From an uncultured Altererythrobacter sp. (GTDB lineage Bacteria; Pseudomonadota; Alphaproteobacteria; Sphingomonadales; Sphingomonadaceae): DNA of 6,282 nucleotides. A model generated the notes under the pieces. It did no database searches and was not told the origin of the DNA. It was given only the letters and a program-made list of their open reading frames with translations. The position numbers and the translations under genes are program-made. Numbering within the stretch: position 1 is the stretch's first letter; every line of letters begins with the position of its first letter. The stretch lies in the NCBI GenBank assembly GCA_937950385.1, contig CALFEA010000288.1:1-6282 (forward strand). Direction: 5' to 3'. Below are positions 1 to 5,694 of this stretch, in pieces.

Positions 1-1099
1 TCCGGTCCGCGCCAAAATCACTTTCAAACGCCACACCGATCGGTTCGTCAATATGGGCCTTAGAATAGGCAACTGAACCAAACAGTCCGACCTCCTCAGC
101 TCCGGCCATTAATACGCGGATAGTGCGCAATGGTTGACCTGATTTGCGTACATTCAGCGCAGCAGCCGCGATAATCCCGCAGCCTGCCCCATCGTCAAAT
201 GCGCCCGGTGCGTTCCACCAGCTGTCGATGTGGCAAGCGAGCAATACTGGCGGCAATGAGGGATCACGGCCGACAATCTCACCTACAACATTGCCGCTGA
301 TGGTGGTGCCCAAATTGCGCGGCGTCAGCGTCAGTTTGAGCATAATCGGACGGCCGTTTGCCCGGTCAAACATCCGCTCTAAATTGGCAGCATCAGGCAG
401 ACTGAGTGCACCAGCTGGCGTTGGAACCGCTCTGCCGACGTCTGCTCCGCCATCAGGCGTTTGGAATGTCGTGCCACCTGTATGCGGATTGCGATGATTG
501 TCTGTCCCGACCGATTTGATGACAGTGGCGATCGCGCCCTTATTCGCGGCAATCCCTGCCCCAACCCAGCGCGCTGGCCCTGCAAAGCCATATTGCGAAC
601 CATCCTGTGTCGGTGTCATCGAATGCGAGATATAAGCAATTTTGCCTTTTAGGCTTCCCTCAGGAGCTGCGCGCAATGCTGTAACGTTCTCAAACTCCAC
701 CACTTCTGCGGTTATCCCATCAGGGCCGGTTGAGGCGCTGCCTCCCAAGGGTTGGATCACCAAAGGCTGCGGGAAAGGCGAAGTCACCTCGGCCTTATGC
801 ACATCGCCTGGAACCCAAGTTTCCATTTCAAACGGTTCATCCGCGACATTCTCAAAGCCATGCTTTTTAAGCCATGCCATCGCCCAAACACGGGCGCGCA
901 CCTCTGCCTCTGTGCCCGCCTGCCGCGGACCGACTTCTGTGGTGATTCCCTCGACAAAATCCCATGCATATGTGTCAGAGGTCAGCGCCGCATCGGCGGC
1001 CTCATCCAATTTGGGCGCAGCCTGCGCAGGATAAGCGATAGCGGCAGTTGCCATGAGGAATGGCAGGGCGAATGCGTTAAGCGAGAGTGGTGTTTTCAT
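1..1099 (-). CDS. Secreted M28-family zinc metallopeptidase (carboxypeptidase Q-like), C-terminus cut by window edge
   Basis: Reading the minus strand from the ATG at 1097-1099 gives 366 codons without a stop before the left edge. Residues 1-27 form a signal peptide (MKTPLS, a hydrophobic core, then AYPAQA before AP), so the enzyme is exported. Residues about 105-240 look like the protease-associated (PA) insert, with LKGKIAYISHS at 150-160 and KGAIATVIKS at 187-196. The catalytic di-zinc core follows: HID at 290-292, AFDDGAG at 300-306, GAEEVGLFGS at 333-342 (general base Glu then metal Glu) and ESDFGAD at 359-365. By family knowledge these supply all metal ligands except the last His, which lies beyond the edge. 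Family members hydrolyse dipeptides or N-terminal residues; the substrate here is unknown. The start has no clear Shine-Dalgarno. A GTG at 1144 is in frame but would put extra residues before an already good signal peptide. M28 assignment is firm; the carboxypeptidase Q subgroup is inferred. Confidence 0.9.
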   Translation of the reverse strand, partial: MKTPLSLNAFALPFLMATAAIAYPAQAAPKLDEAADAALTSDTYAWDFVEGITTEVGPRQAGTEAEVRARVWAMAWLKKHGFENVADEPFEMETWVPGDVHKAEVTSPFPQPLVIQPLGGSASTGPDGITAEVVEFENVTALRAAPEGSLKGKIAYISHSMTPTQDGSQYGFAGPARWVGAGIAANKGAIATVIKSVGTDNHRNPHTGGTTFQTPDGGADVGRAVPTPAGALSLPDAANLERMFDRANGRPIMLKLTLTPRNLGTTISGNVVGEIVGRDPSLPPVLLACHIDSWWNAPGAFDDGAGCGIIAAAALNVRKSGQPLRTIRVLMAGAEEVGLFGSVAYSKAHIDEPIGVAFESDFGADR

Positions 1100-1166
1100 G
1101 AGAAGCGGTGCTATCGAGGCGGCGAGCGCAAGTCCAGCCGCCACTCTCCATTCAAACAGTATTCAT

Positions 1167-1196
1167 TTGAGGCCGGACATCCCTAGGTCTTATAAA
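1167..1196 (+). promoter_or_regulatory. Candidate sigma70-type promoter for the lipoprotein gene
   Basis: TTGAGG at 1167-1172 resembles a -35 box. TATAAA at 1191-1196 resembles a -10 box and sits 18 bp downstream, inside an AT-rich run (TATAAAATAATAT) that stands out from its surroundings. It lies about 24 bp before the ATG at 1220, in the 120-bp gap between divergent genes. This was judged by eye; only the AT-rich -10 region is strong. Confidence 0.4.
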
Positions 1197-1219
1197 ATAA
1201 TATCAACAGGGAAATACCA

Positions 1220-1861
1220 ATGGGCCGGATCGCACATATCAGTATCGCTTTGATCGCAGCAGTTTCTACTGCGGGCTGTACGACGATTATGGATGAAACC
1301 ACCTCAGCGATAACCAAAACTGTCGCCCCGCGTGCCGATAAACTGCCCGACGGAAACTACGTCTTGCCTGCATTTACTGCCGAAGATGATGGCACCGTTT
1401 TCTCGACTAGCTCCCCGCAGGCCGCACAGACTAGCTTGGCAAAAATGGTTGCGCCGATGAATGCAAAAGAACGGCTCTATTTTGCGCGCGTGTTCATGGC
1501 CATGGGCTATTATCATGGCTGCAAAGACCGAGGCCAACGCCATTACCAAAAGAACCCATTCCGCAGCGGGAACCTTGGTATCTGCAATATGACCACTTTC
1601 TATTCCGATTCGCAGCCAAGAGCAAAAGCCCTTCTGGAAATTGGGCGTCCAGACAGCGACGTTTTGAGAATGATGCAGAAAAAGCGCTTGGTTAGCGGCG
1701 CGCCGGTTGGCGAGCCCTATCAAGTGGGTCACGGCATGGCACAATCATGGAGCAAATGGATCGCATGGTCCGGCCACCGGCTAGACGGCAAAACCCGCAG
1801 CGAGTTGCTGCAAGAGTTTTTGCAAAAGACCAATGGGGTTTATGGGAAGAATGCGCGCTAG
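1220..1861 (+). CDS. Predicted lipoprotein of unknown function (213 aa)
   Basis: The start is supported by AGGGAA about 8 bp upstream of the ATG. The N-terminus is a short signal peptide with a lipobox-like end, STAGC, putting the acylated Cys at residue 20. The usual Leu at -3 is replaced by Thr, so lipidation is likely but not certain. The next residues are Thr-Thr rather than Asp, which by the usual rule would favour outer-membrane sorting. The mature part has a low-complexity linker (about 21-75), then a mostly helical region: KERLYFARVFMAMGYYHGC at 83-101, a second Cys at 122 and a Trp-rich stretch (SWSKWIAW) at 176-183. C101 and C122 could form a disulfide. I recognise no family. The neighbours are a divergent M28 peptidase and a convergent L,D-transpeptidase, so only an envelope location can be inferred. 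It appears to be transcribed alone. Confidence 0.8.
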   Translation: MGRIAHISIALIAAVSTAGCTTIMDETTSAITKTVAPRADKLPDGNYVLPAFTAEDDGTVFSTSSPQAAQTSLAKMVAPMNAKERLYFARVFMAMGYYHGCKDRGQRHYQKNPFRSGNLGICNMTTFYSDSQPRAKALLEIGRPDSDVLRMMQKKRLVSGAPVGEPYQVGHGMAQSWSKWIAWSGHRLDGKTRSELLQEFLQKTNGVYGKNAR

Positions 1862-1883
1862 GGTCAGTCAGCCCTAGCTGCGC
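1853..1883. terminator. Stem-loop between convergent genes, probable terminator
   Basis: CTAGGG (1858-1863) pairs with CCCTAG (1872-1877) around an 8-nt loop, TCAGTCAG. The stem extends through G1857-C1878 and, after a one-base bulge at T1879, GCGC-type pairs between 1853-1856 and 1880-1883. On the plus strand it is followed by TCCTTTCCTTT, an interrupted T-tract. The lipoprotein stop codon (1859-1861) lies inside the left arm. It lies 18 bp beyond the stop of the opposing L,D-transpeptidase gene and could serve both, but the T-tail is weak on either side. Confidence 0.5.
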
Positions 1884-1901
1884 GTCCTTTCCTTTGCCGA
1901 A

Positions 1902-3125
1902 TCAATTACCCAATTGGGCGAGCCGCGTCCGATCAAGACTGTAGATATCATCGCGGTAACTGATTCTCATTTCACCGCCTTCCATCGAAGGTTTCGCAGT
2001 AAAATAGGTGATATAGATCGGCACAGGAAACGGCAAATTGACCTGCTCTTCTGGTGTTCCACTGGGTTGCGGCATCTGGCCGTTAAACAGCCAAGCGCCA
2101 AAATCCTGAGGACGCTCAACACGAACGCAACCAGCACTAAACAAGCGTTCCGGCTTGCTGAACAATTGCTTGCTGGCGGTGTCATGCAGATAAATGCCGA
2201 GCGCATTGGGGAACATGAATTTCACTTTGCCCATGCCATTGCCCGGGCCCGGCTTTTGGCGAAGACGCACATCGCTCTCGCCGCGTTCCACTGCGCGCCA
2301 ATCAACTGAGGACGCGGGCAAAACTCGCGCATCATCTTCCCATCCTGAAAGCGCTTCAAAACCGGTCCTGCGCAGATAGGCGCTACCGCCATTGATGATC
2401 CGCCGCGCATAAGTCTTGCGGAGCAAATCAGGCGGGACATTCCAATAAGGGCTGAGCACTGCATGCCGGACCAATCCGGCCATAATTGGCGTCGGCGTGA
2501 CAGGCTTGCCCGCAACAACTGCCATTTCGTCCACGACGCGCCCGTCTTCGATCATCTGAAGGCGCTGATTCGTTAAATCCACATGGACATAACGATAACC
2601 AAGATAGCTCGGCAGCTCGTCAGCGTGATCCAAATTGCGCTTAATCTTGGCCAAATAATATGCAGGCCCGCGGTTCAGCGCGGAAACCATAGCGCGATCG
2701 ACTCTTGCAGCGGCGCTTAGCCCATGCATCTGACGGAACAAGCGGACGCGGTCCGCCAAAGGCACATCAAACTGACGCCCTTCTGACAGGCCAAGGCGCT
2801 GGCGCAGTAAGGCAACGCGCGCACCGCTACTGCCTAAAGACAGATCGCTACCTGCAGGGACAGTTACGGCGGGCAAAGCGCCCCATTCCTTGACATAGCG
2901 CGCATGGGCGGCGGCCAGATCCTGTTCAAACGGATTGACCACACTTTCGCTGCCGGGCGGCAATTGCCCCTCATACAGCAAAGCGGCATCGCCATCTTCG
3001 ACGTAGATCGATGATTCGCCGTCACCCTGCGCCAAAACGATTGATGGGCACAGGCCAAGAAGACCTGCACCCACCAAAATTATCGCTTGGCGAAAGAACG
3101 GCTTATTGAAAGCCATCATTCGCAT
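1902..3125 (-). CDS. L,D-transpeptidase, YcbB/LdtD type, with peptidoglycan-binding domain (407 aa from preferred start)
   Basis: This exported enzyme is expected to form 3-3 cross-links between meso-diaminopimelate residues of peptidoglycan stems in the periplasm. With the ATG at 3125, residues about 1-33 are a signal peptide (FFRQAIILVGAGLLGLC core, SIVLAQ end). Residues about 93-151 match a PG_binding_1 fold (SLGSSGARVALLRQRLGL, then FRQMHGL). Residues about 179-376 are the YkuD catalytic domain: YRYVHVDLTNQRLQ, the YcbB-style SPYWNVPP, IYLHDT with His314, and FSAGCVRVE with catalytic Cys333. At about 400 residues it is much shorter than E. coli YcbB (about 615). The frame stays open to a GTG at 3167, but that start would overlap the upstream gene by 32 bp and place charged residues before the signal peptide. 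ATGs at 3125, 3119 and 3116 are all plausible and none has a strong Shine-Dalgarno, so translational coupling to the gene 10 bp upstream is likely. The family call is firm. Confidence 0.93.
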   Translation of the reverse strand: MRMMAFNKPFFRQAIILVGAGLLGLCPSIVLAQGDGESSIYVEDGDAALLYEGQLPPGSESVVNPFEQDLAAAHARYVKEWGALPAVTVPAGSDLSLGSSGARVALLRQRLGLSEGRQFDVPLADRVRLFRQMHGLSAAARVDRAMVSALNRGPAYYLAKIKRNLDHADELPSYLGYRYVHVDLTNQRLQMIEDGRVVDEMAVVAGKPVTPTPIMAGLVRHAVLSPYWNVPPDLLRKTYARRIINGGSAYLRRTGFEALSGWEDDARVLPASSVDWRAVERGESDVRLRQKPGPGNGMGKVKFMFPNALGIYLHDTASKQLFSKPERLFSAGCVRVERPQDFGAWLFNGQMPQPSGTPEEQVNLPFPVPIYITYFTAKPSMEGGEMRISYRDDIYSLDRTRLAQLGN

Positions 3126-3135
3126 GTTTTTTCGC

Positions 3136-3528
3136 TTAGCCGCGCTCGCCCATAGTTGGAGCAACACGTTGACGCGGTGGGTTTACGTTGCGAGCTGTCC
3201 AAGTCGACGCGCTGTTGCAGCTGCTTGTCATGGAAACCGACTGACCTGCTGCGAAGCGGCCTGCATAATCCCAGCATTCTGTTGCAGAAGCGGCGCGGAG
3301 GCAGATTTGATTGCCCTGCATAAACCAATTGGCATTTGCCGACTGGCCTGTTGTGTTCGAAATTGTCGCAACACCGGTTGAGCCAAAGAACACGCTATTG
3401 CGTGTGCCATCAGCAAACATCATGTCTACGGTCTGGCCGCGAAGCTCTTCACCAGCGTGGTTATCAGCGTAGGCGGGCGCAGCAGCAGTCATAGCGGCGA
3501 CACCAGCAAGCATTACAAAACGGTTCAT
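3136..3528 (-). CDS. Small exported protein of unknown function (130 aa), upstream partner of the L,D-transpeptidase gene
   Basis: The ATG at 3526-3528 is preceded by GAGGAGAA about 8 bp upstream, a strong ribosome binding site that decides the start over a longer frame reaching 3585. Residues 1-21 are a clear signal peptide (MNRFVMLAGVAAMTAAAPAYA before DN). The mature protein of about 109 residues looks like a small beta-rich domain: ELRGQTVDMMFADGTRNSVFF, then NWFMQGNQICLR, ECWDYAGRF and SSCNSASTW. It has three cysteines (76, 85, 104) and three tryptophans (68, 86, 110) in regular association. After residue 112 comes a basic, Pro-containing tail (RNVNPPRQRVAPTMGERG). I do not recognise the family. 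The gene ends 10 bp before the preferred L,D-transpeptidase start on the same strand, so the two are almost certainly co-transcribed. A role in cell-wall biology is inferred only from that. Confidence 0.82.
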   Translation of the reverse strand: MNRFVMLAGVAAMTAAAPAYADNHAGEELRGQTVDMMFADGTRNSVFFGSTGVATISNTTGQSANANWFMQGNQICLRAASATECWDYAGRFAAGQSVSMTSSCNSASTWTARNVNPPRQRVAPTMGERG

Positions 3529-3558
3529 TATCAAATTCTCCTCGTCAAATTCATATGC

Positions 3559-3579
3559 AACCGGCTGCACCAAACCGGC
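3559..3579. repeat. Short direct repeat AACCGGC, two copies 14 bp apart
   Basis: AACCGGC occurs at 3559-3565 and again at 3573-3579. The repeat is 31 to 51 bp upstream of the 130-aa gene's ATG, where an operator or activator site could sit. The spacing of 14 bp is not a whole number of helical turns, and a 7-bp repeat can arise by chance in such sequence, so function is uncertain. Confidence 0.3.
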
Positions 3580-3630
3580 CCTCAATTCTTGATCCCAACC
3601 ACGCTTATAGAGCAGTTTCGTGCGATGGCC

Positions 3631-3723
3631 ATGTTAAATTTCGAAACTTTTCCCAGCCAAGCATTTGTGAAGCTGACATTTTTCAGCGTTACAGCTGTTT
3701 ACTTTGCTGCAACAGCCTTCTAG
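3631..3723 (+). CDS. Doubtful micro-ORF encoding a 30-aa hydrophobic peptide
   Basis: The ATG at 3631 (or 3625, two codons earlier) opens a short frame reading MLNFETFPSQAFVKL, then a hydrophobic stretch TFFSVTAVYFAATAF to a TAG at 3721-3723. Its composition resembles a single membrane segment or signal peptide. Short proteins of this general shape exist in sphingomonads, but I cannot match it to one. There is no good ribosome binding site and no clear promoter. The imperfect hairpin at 3747-3765 lies just downstream but lacks a T-tract. It may be a chance frame. Confidence 0.2.
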   Translation: MLNFETFPSQAFVKLTFFSVTAVYFAATAF

Positions 3724-3792
3724 TTTAACACTCTCAATTCATATGAGGGGACGGATTCGTTTCCCTTGATGATCGAACGGATACAGCAGAGA

Positions 3793-3820
3793 CTGGGACC
3801 ATCGGCTGGTTTCGTATTAT
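3793..3820 (+). promoter_or_regulatory. Possible promoter of the proline-rich protein gene
   Basis: TATTAT at 3815-3820 is a good -10 match, in an AT-rich TATTATATAG run about 20 bp before the ATG at 3840. The best -35 at suitable spacing is CTGGGA at 3793-3798 (16-bp spacer), which matches TTGACA at only three positions. The element could depend on an activator or another sigma factor. Confidence 0.3.
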
Positions 3821-3839
3821 ATAGTGATGTGGAGGAATA

Positions 3840-4211
3840 ATGACGTCTTTTCGTAATATGACTGGTGCTCTAATCGCACTTTCGATGGTCACTGCACCTG
3901 TAGCCGCTCAGGCTCAGACTGCGGCGACGACATCTGCTAGCTCTTCATGGGGCGGCGTAGTGATGTCTTACATTTCAACTCTTTGCGCGCAGCAAGCCAG
4001 CGGCTGCATTTTGCCGCTGCCTAATGCTGCGCCTCCGCCACCACCGGCGCCAACACCTACCGTTGCACCGCCGCCACCGCCTCCACCACCACCAGCACCA
4101 GCTGCATCGGGCGGTTTCCCGTTCTTGCCGTTGCTTCTGGGTCTTGGTGCGATTGCAGGCGGCGTATTGCTTCTTGATGGCGGCGATGATGATGATCCGA
4201 TTTCGGCATAA
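3840..4211 (+). CDS. Exported proline-rich protein with C-terminal hydrophobic segment and acidic tail (123 aa)
   Basis: GGAGG about 5 bp before the ATG gives a strong ribosome binding site. Residues 1-26 are a signal peptide (MTGALIALSMVTAPVAAQAQ). A short region with two cysteines (C49, C56) and SYISTLCAQQ follows. Residues 65-88 are proline-rich: five prolines, then APTPTVA, then nine consecutive prolines (77-85) and APAA. A hydrophobic segment, FPFLPLLLGLGAIAGGVLLL (about 93-112), may anchor it in the inner membrane. It is followed by the short acidic end DGGDDDDPISA. The polyproline run could span part of the periplasm. The architecture is reminiscent of small envelope proteins common in sphingomonads, but I know no assigned function. 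Polyproline of this length normally needs EF-P for efficient translation. The nine proline codons are mixed (CCG, CCA, CCT), so the run is not a pure nucleotide repeat. It is monocistronic and ends in an intrinsic terminator. Confidence 0.8.
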   Translation: MTSFRNMTGALIALSMVTAPVAAQAQTAATTSASSSWGGVVMSYISTLCAQQASGCILPLPNAAPPPPPAPTPTVAPPPPPPPPPAPAASGGFPFLPLLLGLGAIAGGVLLLDGGDDDDPISA

Positions 4212-4240
4212 CGCTTAAAATCGACAAATTGGAAGAATTG

Positions 4241-4280
4241 CTCCCTCCGCAGGTTCCGGCCTTCGGAGGGAGTTTCTTTT
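4241..4280 (+). terminator. Strong rho-independent terminator after the proline-rich gene
   Basis: CTCCCTCCG (4241-4249) pairs perfectly with CGGAGGGAG (4264-4272). Inside, AGG (4251-4253) pairs with CCT (4260-4262) around a TTCCGG loop. The tract TTTCTTTT (4273-4280) follows directly. It starts 29 bp after the stop at 4211. The opposing diguanylate cyclase gene ends at 4303; the reverse strand has no good T-run, so it is mainly a plus-strand terminator. Confidence 0.9.
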
Positions 4281-4302
4281 CAGGGAAGCAATGGGCGGTG
4301 AA

Positions 4303-5517
4303 CTATTGCTGCTTTGGGATTGGGATCACATTGCTGAGATCCTCGCGAGACTGCTCAGCTGAAAATATTGCCTTAGCCTCGCCTGCGAAAACCTGATCTC
4401 GTCCGGCGTTCTTTGCTTTGTATAAAGCTGCGTCAGCCCGTTTGAAAACGGATAGATAATCCTCATCACCGCGCCAATCAGTCACACCGAAGCTTGCAGT
4501 GCAGCCCAATTTTTTACCCCGTGTGGTTACATCGATTTGGGGCAATTTTTCGCGCAAGCGTTCGGCGAGGAGAGCAGCGCTGTCGAGCGGACAATCCCAT
4601 ACCAGAATACCAAATTCTTCTCCGCCCAGGCGTCCTGCGATATCATCAGGCCTCAAAGTGCTGGCAATTAAAGTACCAAAACCTTCGATGACGGCATCAC
4701 CTTTTGGATGACCCCATCTGTCATTCACCCTTTTAAAGTGGTCAATATCCGCAACAATCAGGCTCAAAGGCACTTTTTCTGCCCTTGCCCTTTCTGCGAG
4801 AATTTCAGCCTGACTTTCAAAGGCATGACGAATGCGTAGTCCTGATAAAACATCAATAGCAGCCTGCTCGCGCTGCTCAGCCATATTGTCGGCGATAACC
4901 GAAGAAATCAGGCATAGCGCCATAAGGGTAATCATCACAGTCATTACGAGCGCGTGTAGCGATGTCAGAAGCGCAAGCCCCTGCTCGCCTTGCCCGAAAA
5001 GAACGACAGCCAAATCGGTTAGTACCGGACGGACCAGACCAAACCCAGAGAACAACGCCAATACCCATACCAGCACACTGTCAGCCAAATGGCGTTTTTC
5101 AGTATGCCACAGGTTTTGCGCAGCCAGAGCCAACAAGAGGCCCGAGCTTGTGTTTTGAACCAGTTTCATGGTTGGGATGTCGCCGACACTACCTGCCACT
5201 CCCAACAAGGCGCAGGCCACCACAACGGTCGAAGAATAGGCCAAAATTGGGACATTTTGCCCTGCCCGCTTCGAAGCGCCCCACATCATCGCTATAATGC
5301 CGGACATTGAAAGGAGGTGATAGCCAACAATTCCAATGGGGCCGATTGCGCCCATGATCCAAATATTGATCACAACCCCAGCCGCCATCGAGCCGAAACA
5401 ATAGGAATAGGCAAGAATGTGCAGCTGGTCACGTCGCTGCCACCACAAAGCACCCAAAACTATGGCAAAAATCAATGCCATAGCTGGAATTACAAAGGTG
5501 AATATTTGCGCTTGCAT
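4303..5517 (-). CDS. Membrane-bound diguanylate cyclase, N-terminal multi-TM region plus GGDEF domain (404 aa)
   Basis: The C-terminal GGDEF domain (about 218-378) should condense two GTP into cyclic di-GMP at the cytoplasmic face. The active-site motif is GGEEF at 298-302. The Mg-binding segment is VADIDHFKRVND (255-266, with D257 and D259), followed by WGHPKGD (268-274). The inhibitory I-site RxxD is R289-D292, exactly five residues before GGEEF, so product inhibition is expected. The C-terminal ADAALYKAKNAGRDQV (361-376) is also typical. The usual entry motif DxLTGLxNRRAF reads DVLSGLRIRHAF at 222-233, with Ile replacing Asn. Residues about 4-208 contain roughly seven hydrophobic segments, an integral-membrane sensor of no type I can name. 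A loosely conserved tail of about 25 residues follows the domain. A weak AGG lies about 6 bp before the start. The gene stands alone, so its output pathway cannot be read from context. Confidence 0.93.
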   Translation of the reverse strand: MQAQIFTFVIPAMALIFAIVLGALWWQRRDQLHILAYSYCFGSMAAGVVINIWIMGAIGPIGIVGYHLLSMSGIIAMMWGASKRAGQNVPILAYSSTVVVACALLGVAGSVGDIPTMKLVQNTSSGLLLALAAQNLWHTEKRHLADSVLVWVLALFSGFGLVRPVLTDLAVVLFGQGEQGLALLTSLHALVMTVMITLMALCLISSVIADNMAEQREQAAIDVLSGLRIRHAFESQAEILAERARAEKVPLSLIVADIDHFKRVNDRWGHPKGDAVIEGFGTLIASTLRPDDIAGRLGGEEFGILVWDCPLDSAALLAERLREKLPQIDVTTRGKKLGCTASFGVTDWRGDEDYLSVFKRADAALYKAKNAGRDQVFAGEAKAIFSAEQSREDLSNVIPIPKQQ

Positions 5518-5620
5518 AGTGCCTGTCTTCTGGAAGTCACCTCTCTTTGAAGGAGTTTAGTTAGAAAGTGGTGAATAAGCGGCAGGAAATTCTGCTTGCG
5601 CACAGCCCTTGCCCCAGCCT

Positions 5621-5648
5621 CCGACACCGCCTATTTGCCGCCCATAAT
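5621..5648 (+). promoter_or_regulatory. Candidate promoter for ettA
   Basis: CCGACA at 5621-5626 matches four of six -35 consensus bases. CATAAT at 5643-5648 matches five of six -10 bases, with a 16-bp spacer. A transcript starting about seven bases further on would begin within or next to the palindrome at 5651-5663 and have a leader of about 40 nt. Confidence 0.38.
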
Positions 5649-5650
5649 TC

Positions 5651-5663
5651 GCGCAATTTGCGC
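5651..5663. promoter_or_regulatory. Perfect 13-bp inverted repeat (6-1-6) in the ettA leader, possible operator
   Basis: GCGCAA, T, TTGCGC forms a perfect inverted repeat immediately downstream of the candidate -10. The one-base loop makes an RNA hairpin unlikely, whereas a dimeric repressor site in the DNA is possible. The sequence alone does not identify a binding protein. Confidence 0.35.
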
Positions 5664-5694
5664 ATCTCAGTTTGTTCAAAGGACACAGCAACCG

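Larger units (their letters stand above)
3529..3839. other. Divergent intergenic spacer with no confident gene
   Basis: This 311-bp spacer separates the start of the exported 130-aa gene (minus) from the start of the proline-rich gene (plus). It contains AACCGGC twice (3559-3565 and 3573-3579), a doubtful 30-codon plus-strand ORF at 3631-3723, an imperfect hairpin at 3747-3765 (GGGGACG, GATT loop, CGTTTCCC, one bulge) and a promoter-like element before 3840. I found no convincing -10/-35 pair for the minus-strand operon, no tRNA-like fold and no recognised riboswitch. Confidence 0.6.
5518..5694. other. Divergent promoter region between the diguanylate cyclase gene and ettA
   Basis: This 177-bp spacer must carry start signals for both genes. 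It contains the near-palindrome GCAGGAAATTCTGC (5582-5595), a candidate ettA promoter (5621-5648) and the perfect palindrome GCGCAATTTGCGC (5651-5663). I see no convincing promoter pair for the minus-strand gene and no recognised c-di-GMP riboswitch fold. Confidence 0.6.

Noticed and set aside
144..1186. Several plus-strand open frames (for example 144-497, 642-1034, 752-1186)
   Set aside because: They run antisense to the M28 peptidase, whose catalytic motifs read through the same region without interruption. Their translations show no domain or signal.
3529..3585. Nineteen-codon N-terminal extension of the 130-aa exported protein from an ATG at 3585
   Set aside because: The extension would place acidic residues ahead of a complete signal peptide, and the strong ribosome binding site lies inside it, just before the ATG at 3528.
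3795..3816. Possible EcfG-type stress promoter (GGGAC then CGTA) before the proline-rich gene
   Set aside because: The -35 lacks the GGAAC core and the spacing of 13 bp is too short for the GGAAC-N16/17-CGTT arrangement.
4024..4218. His/Arg-rich frame across the proline tract
   Set aside because: It is the shifted reading of CCA/CCG/CCT repeats. The proline frame has the signal peptide, strong ribosome binding site and matching terminator.
5518..5694. c-di-GMP riboswitch ahead of the diguanylate cyclase gene
   Set aside because: I could not recognise a GEMM-type core in either orientation; only short palindromes are present.
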